From assembly GCA_001804805.1 (NCBI GenBank), contig MHBH01000062.1, positions 16,001-80,000 of the forward strand: a DNA stretch of 64,000 bases. Reading direction: 5' to 3'. Every line of letters starts with the position of its first letter. Within the stretch, counting starts at the first letter, position 1. Source of the stretch: Lentisphaerae bacterium GWF2_49_21. GTDB lineage: Bacteria > Verrucomicrobiota > Lentisphaeria > Victivallales > GWF2-50-93. Made by a program: the position numbers and the translations under genes. Below are positions 62,473 through 64,000 of the stretch, in pieces. The notes beneath the pieces are model-generated. The model worked only from the letters and a program-made list of their open reading frames with translations, did not search any database and was not told where the DNA came from.

Positions 62473-63366
62473 TCAAATGTTTACCACAATAAGATCGCGC
62501 AGCTTGTCGCAATATCTTATGACTCCTACAGGAGGCTTTCCGGCTATGATTCTCCTGGCGAGGGCGTCCTGGACATGGCGTTCAATTGCATTCCGCAATG
62601 GCCTCGCACCGAAAATCCTGTCAATTCCTTTCCTTACAAGAAACTCAAGGGTGCTGTCATCATAGCTCAGGGCATAACCTTTATCCCTAAGGCGCGACAG
62701 CTCTCTTTCCAGTAGCAAAACAGCAATCTCCCTCTGTGTATGATATTCGAGCTTCTTAAAAACTATCTTTTCATCTATTCTTGCTATAAACTCCGGGCGG
62801 AGCTCGAGATGAAGCTGTGCCAGTACTGAGCGCTCAATAGTGGCGAAAGGAACACGCTTGCTCTGGAGGATGTTCTCCGAACCGATATTTGACGTGAACA
62901 CGATGTAGAACCCCGACAGGTCATAAGTCCTGCCGTTCCCGAGTGTAATTCTTGCGGCATCGAGCATCTGTAGGAAGAGCAGGAGAATCTGCGGATGAGC
63001 CTTCTCCATCTCATCGAACAGCAGGCACAGGCATGCGCCTGCCTTATTATTTTCCAATACATTGCCGAGTCTTCCGGGGTTGCCGGAATGTCCGATGAAC
63101 TCCTTTACGCTGTCGAAGTGCATGAACTCGGACATGTCGAACCTGAAAAGACGCTCCTCGCCGAGAAGATACCTTGTGAACGAGAGGGCAAGCTCGGTCT
63201 TGCCGACACCTGTTGGCCCGAGGAACAGGAAACTGCCCTTCGGCCTTGAGGCATTGGTGAGCCCGAGTTCTCCTCTTTTCAGGAGGGAGGCGACCCGAGC
63301 AACCACATGGTCCTGCCCGAGCACATATTTCCTCAGTTCCTCTTCTATTCTGTCCAGTTTTTCCAT
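62473..63366 (-). CDS. Stand-alone ClpB-D2-like AAA+ ATPase
   Basis: A 297-residue protein equal to the second AAA+ module of ClpB/ClpA. It opens with LRKYVLGQDHVV and has Walker A GPTGVGKTE, Walker B LLFDEMEKAHP, sensor 1 VFTSNIGS and the C-terminal GARPLRNAIERHVQDALARR. The N-domain, the first ATPase module and the middle coiled coil are all missing, yet the start is clean, so this is a compact protein rather than a truncated gene. It is divergent from the type IV secretion operon and shares its palindromic promoter region. A role in remodelling transfer proteins is inferred. Confidence 0.85.
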   Translation of the reverse strand: MEKLDRIEEELRKYVLGQDHVVARVASLLKRGELGLTNASRPKGSFLFLGPTGVGKTELALSFTRYLLGEERLFRFDMSEFMHFDSVKEFIGHSGNPGRLGNVLENNKAGACLCLLFDEMEKAHPQILLLFLQMLDAARITLGNGRTYDLSGFYIVFTSNIGSENILQSKRVPFATIERSVLAQLHLELRPEFIARIDEKIVFKKLEYHTQREIAVLLLERELSRLRDKGYALSYDDSTLEFLVRKGIDRIFGARPLRNAIERHVQDALARRIIAGKPPVGVIRYCDKLRDLIVVNI

Positions 63367-63373
63367 AATAATG

Positions 63374-63386
63374 TACTATTATAGTA
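63374..63386 (-). promoter_or_regulatory. Palindromic operator before the ClpB-like gene
   Basis: A perfect TACTATTATAGTA, seven nt from the ATG at 63366. Read on the minus strand it contains the consensus -10 TATAAT, eleven nt before the start codon. No Shine-Dalgarno sequence is present. It is identical to the site before the mobilization operon. Confidence 0.55.
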
Positions 63387-63432
63387 TATTTCTTTAGATT
63401 TCCACTTGTATTTGCCAAATAGGATAAATATA

Positions 63433-63464
63433 TTCGCAAATATTATAAATATACTATTATAGGA
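63433..63464 (+). promoter_or_regulatory. Promoter and operator of the type IV secretion operon
   Basis: TACTATTATAGGA at 63452-63464 differs by one base from the palindrome at 39288 and 63374. TATTAT (63455-63460) can serve as a -10 and TTCGCA (63433-63438) as a moderate -35 at 16 bp. Here AGGA inside the site can also act as a weak ribosome binding site for ATG 63471. Confidence 0.5.
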
Positions 63465-63470
63465 TATAAC

Positions 63471-63809
63471 ATGAAAACAGAAAAACGGTTGATGAAGGTC
63501 TTCCTCATGCTCCTCTTCCTTGTCCTTGTCTCTGAAAATCTCTTTGCGCAGGCGCCGGGCGGCGGCGGGGGGAACCAGCTGCAGTCGCTCAAGTCTGCGA
63601 TCCAGATGGTGCTGGGTATTATGTTCCTGATAGCGTTCCCCTGGGGAGTGGTGACGATATGGCAGGGGGCGGTTCTGAAGAAGAAGGGTGATCCGGAGGC
63701 GTACAATTCGATAATAGCCGGACTGTGGATAGCGGGAGGGGCTCTTATCATCGGAGCGATCTTCTATGCGTTCTCTCTTGGCGGAGCGGTGCTTACGCCG
63801 CAGTTCTGA
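63471..63809 (+). CDS. VirB2/TrbC-type conjugative pilin
   Basis: A 112-residue protein with a signal peptide (about residues 1-26, ending LFA) and a Gly-rich mature N-terminus. Two long hydrophobic helices (about 39-60 and 78-103) are joined by a short basic loop (LKKKGDPEAY). This is the layout of TrbC/VirB2 major pilins. It is the first gene of a type IV secretion operon that continues beyond the window. Confidence 0.85.
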   Translation: MKTEKRLMKVFLMLLFLVLVSENLFAQAPGGGGGNQLQSLKSAIQMVLGIMFLIAFPWGVVTIWQGAVLKKKGDPEAYNSIIAGLWIAGGALIIGAIFYAFSLGGAVLTPQF

Positions 63810-63825
63810 AGGAAAGAAAATAAAA

Positions 63826-64000
63826 ATGGCCGACCTTAATGTTACAAATACAAACTCAGCGAACGATTCCGAAGGGATGGCCTTCGGCCTGTCGGGGAAC
63901 CTCTTCGTCTACCTTCTCGGGAGCATGATCCTTTCGATACTCCTATGCACCCTCCTCATGGTGACGGGAATTGGAATCCATTACACACTTTGTGCTGGAC
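63826..64000 (+). CDS. Membrane protein of the type IV secretion operon, partial
   Basis: Starts at ATG 63826 behind AAGGAAAG and is cut by the window edge after 58 codons. A polar N-terminus (MADLNVTNTNSANDSEG) is followed by a hydrophobic segment (NLFVYLLGSMILSILLCTLL). Its place directly after the pilin is that of VirB3/TrbD, but too little is visible to name it. Confidence 0.6.
   Translation, partial: MADLNVTNTNSANDSEGMAFGLSGNLFVYLLGSMILSILLCTLLMVTGIGIHYTLCAG

Noticed and set aside
1..64000. CRISPR arrays and tRNA or rRNA genes
   Set aside because: I saw no regularly spaced repeats and no sequence that I could fold or recognise as tRNA or rRNA; a covariance-model scan would be decisive.

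Overview
The window looks like a chromosomal segment of a Gram-negative, two-membrane bacterium: it encodes an apolipoprotein N-acyltransferase, periplasmic PpiC/SurA-type foldases, a DegP/Q-type protease, secreted enzymes and a VirB2/TrbC-type pilin. The mixture of families is compatible with the PVC superphylum (Lentisphaerota/Verrucomicrobiota-like), but no marker gene here settles this and I hold it weakly. I saw no rRNA, tRNA or CRISPR array.

Left part (1-14.3 kb): small regulators and a 276-bp MITE-like element come first. They are followed by an envelope/metal cluster made of a small Cys-rich secreted protein, a PpiD-like foldase with a Cys/His-rich insert, and a striking SPFH operon. 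That operon contains a cation-diffusion-facilitator/HflK fusion, an HflC-like protein, a second HflK-like protein and three single-helix microproteins. A CBM48-domain protein, a second PpiC foldase, a Zn/Cd-type P1B ATPase and a DegQ-type protease follow. A three-gene ABC exporter operon (14.3-18.6 kb) then meets, tail to tail, a second SPFH operon on the minus strand (18.6-24.7 kb). This one consists of a polytopic HflK fusion, HflC, a short HflK and a P1B ATPase. The same gene logic (long HflK with an N-terminal polytopic domain, HflC, short HflK, metal transporter) thus occurs twice and is the best candidate for an under-described system: SPFH membrane scaffolds dedicated to metal-ion transporters.

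Middle (25-36.3 kb): a secreted glycoside-hydrolase-like protein whose upstream region has been cut off by an intact IS4-family element, a frameshifted apolipoprotein N-acyltransferase, a GC-rich M16 peptidase with an eRF1-like protein, and a frameshifted second transposase.

Right part (36.9-64 kb): an integrative conjugative element or integrated plasmid. It has toxin-antitoxin-like genes and Fic, a mobilization operon (accessory protein, relaxase, VirD4/TraG coupling protein), AbiEi/AbiEii, and a defence island built around a type I restriction-modification locus. Between hsdS and hsdR sit a GHKL-ATPase/PD-(D/E)XK fusion and a TcmP/DUF5131 pair; after hsdR come a YgjP-like metallohydrolase, a tandem PC4-like protein and a MORC/Hsp90-like GHKL ATPase. 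A soluble histidine kinase, two single-domain response regulators and a ClpB-D2-like ATPase precede the start of a type IV secretion operon that runs off the window. A 13-bp palindrome, TACTATTATAGTA, lies 5-7 nt before three start codons of the conjugation region (one copy with a mismatch) and suggests a shared repressor acting at -10 elements of near-leaderless promoters.
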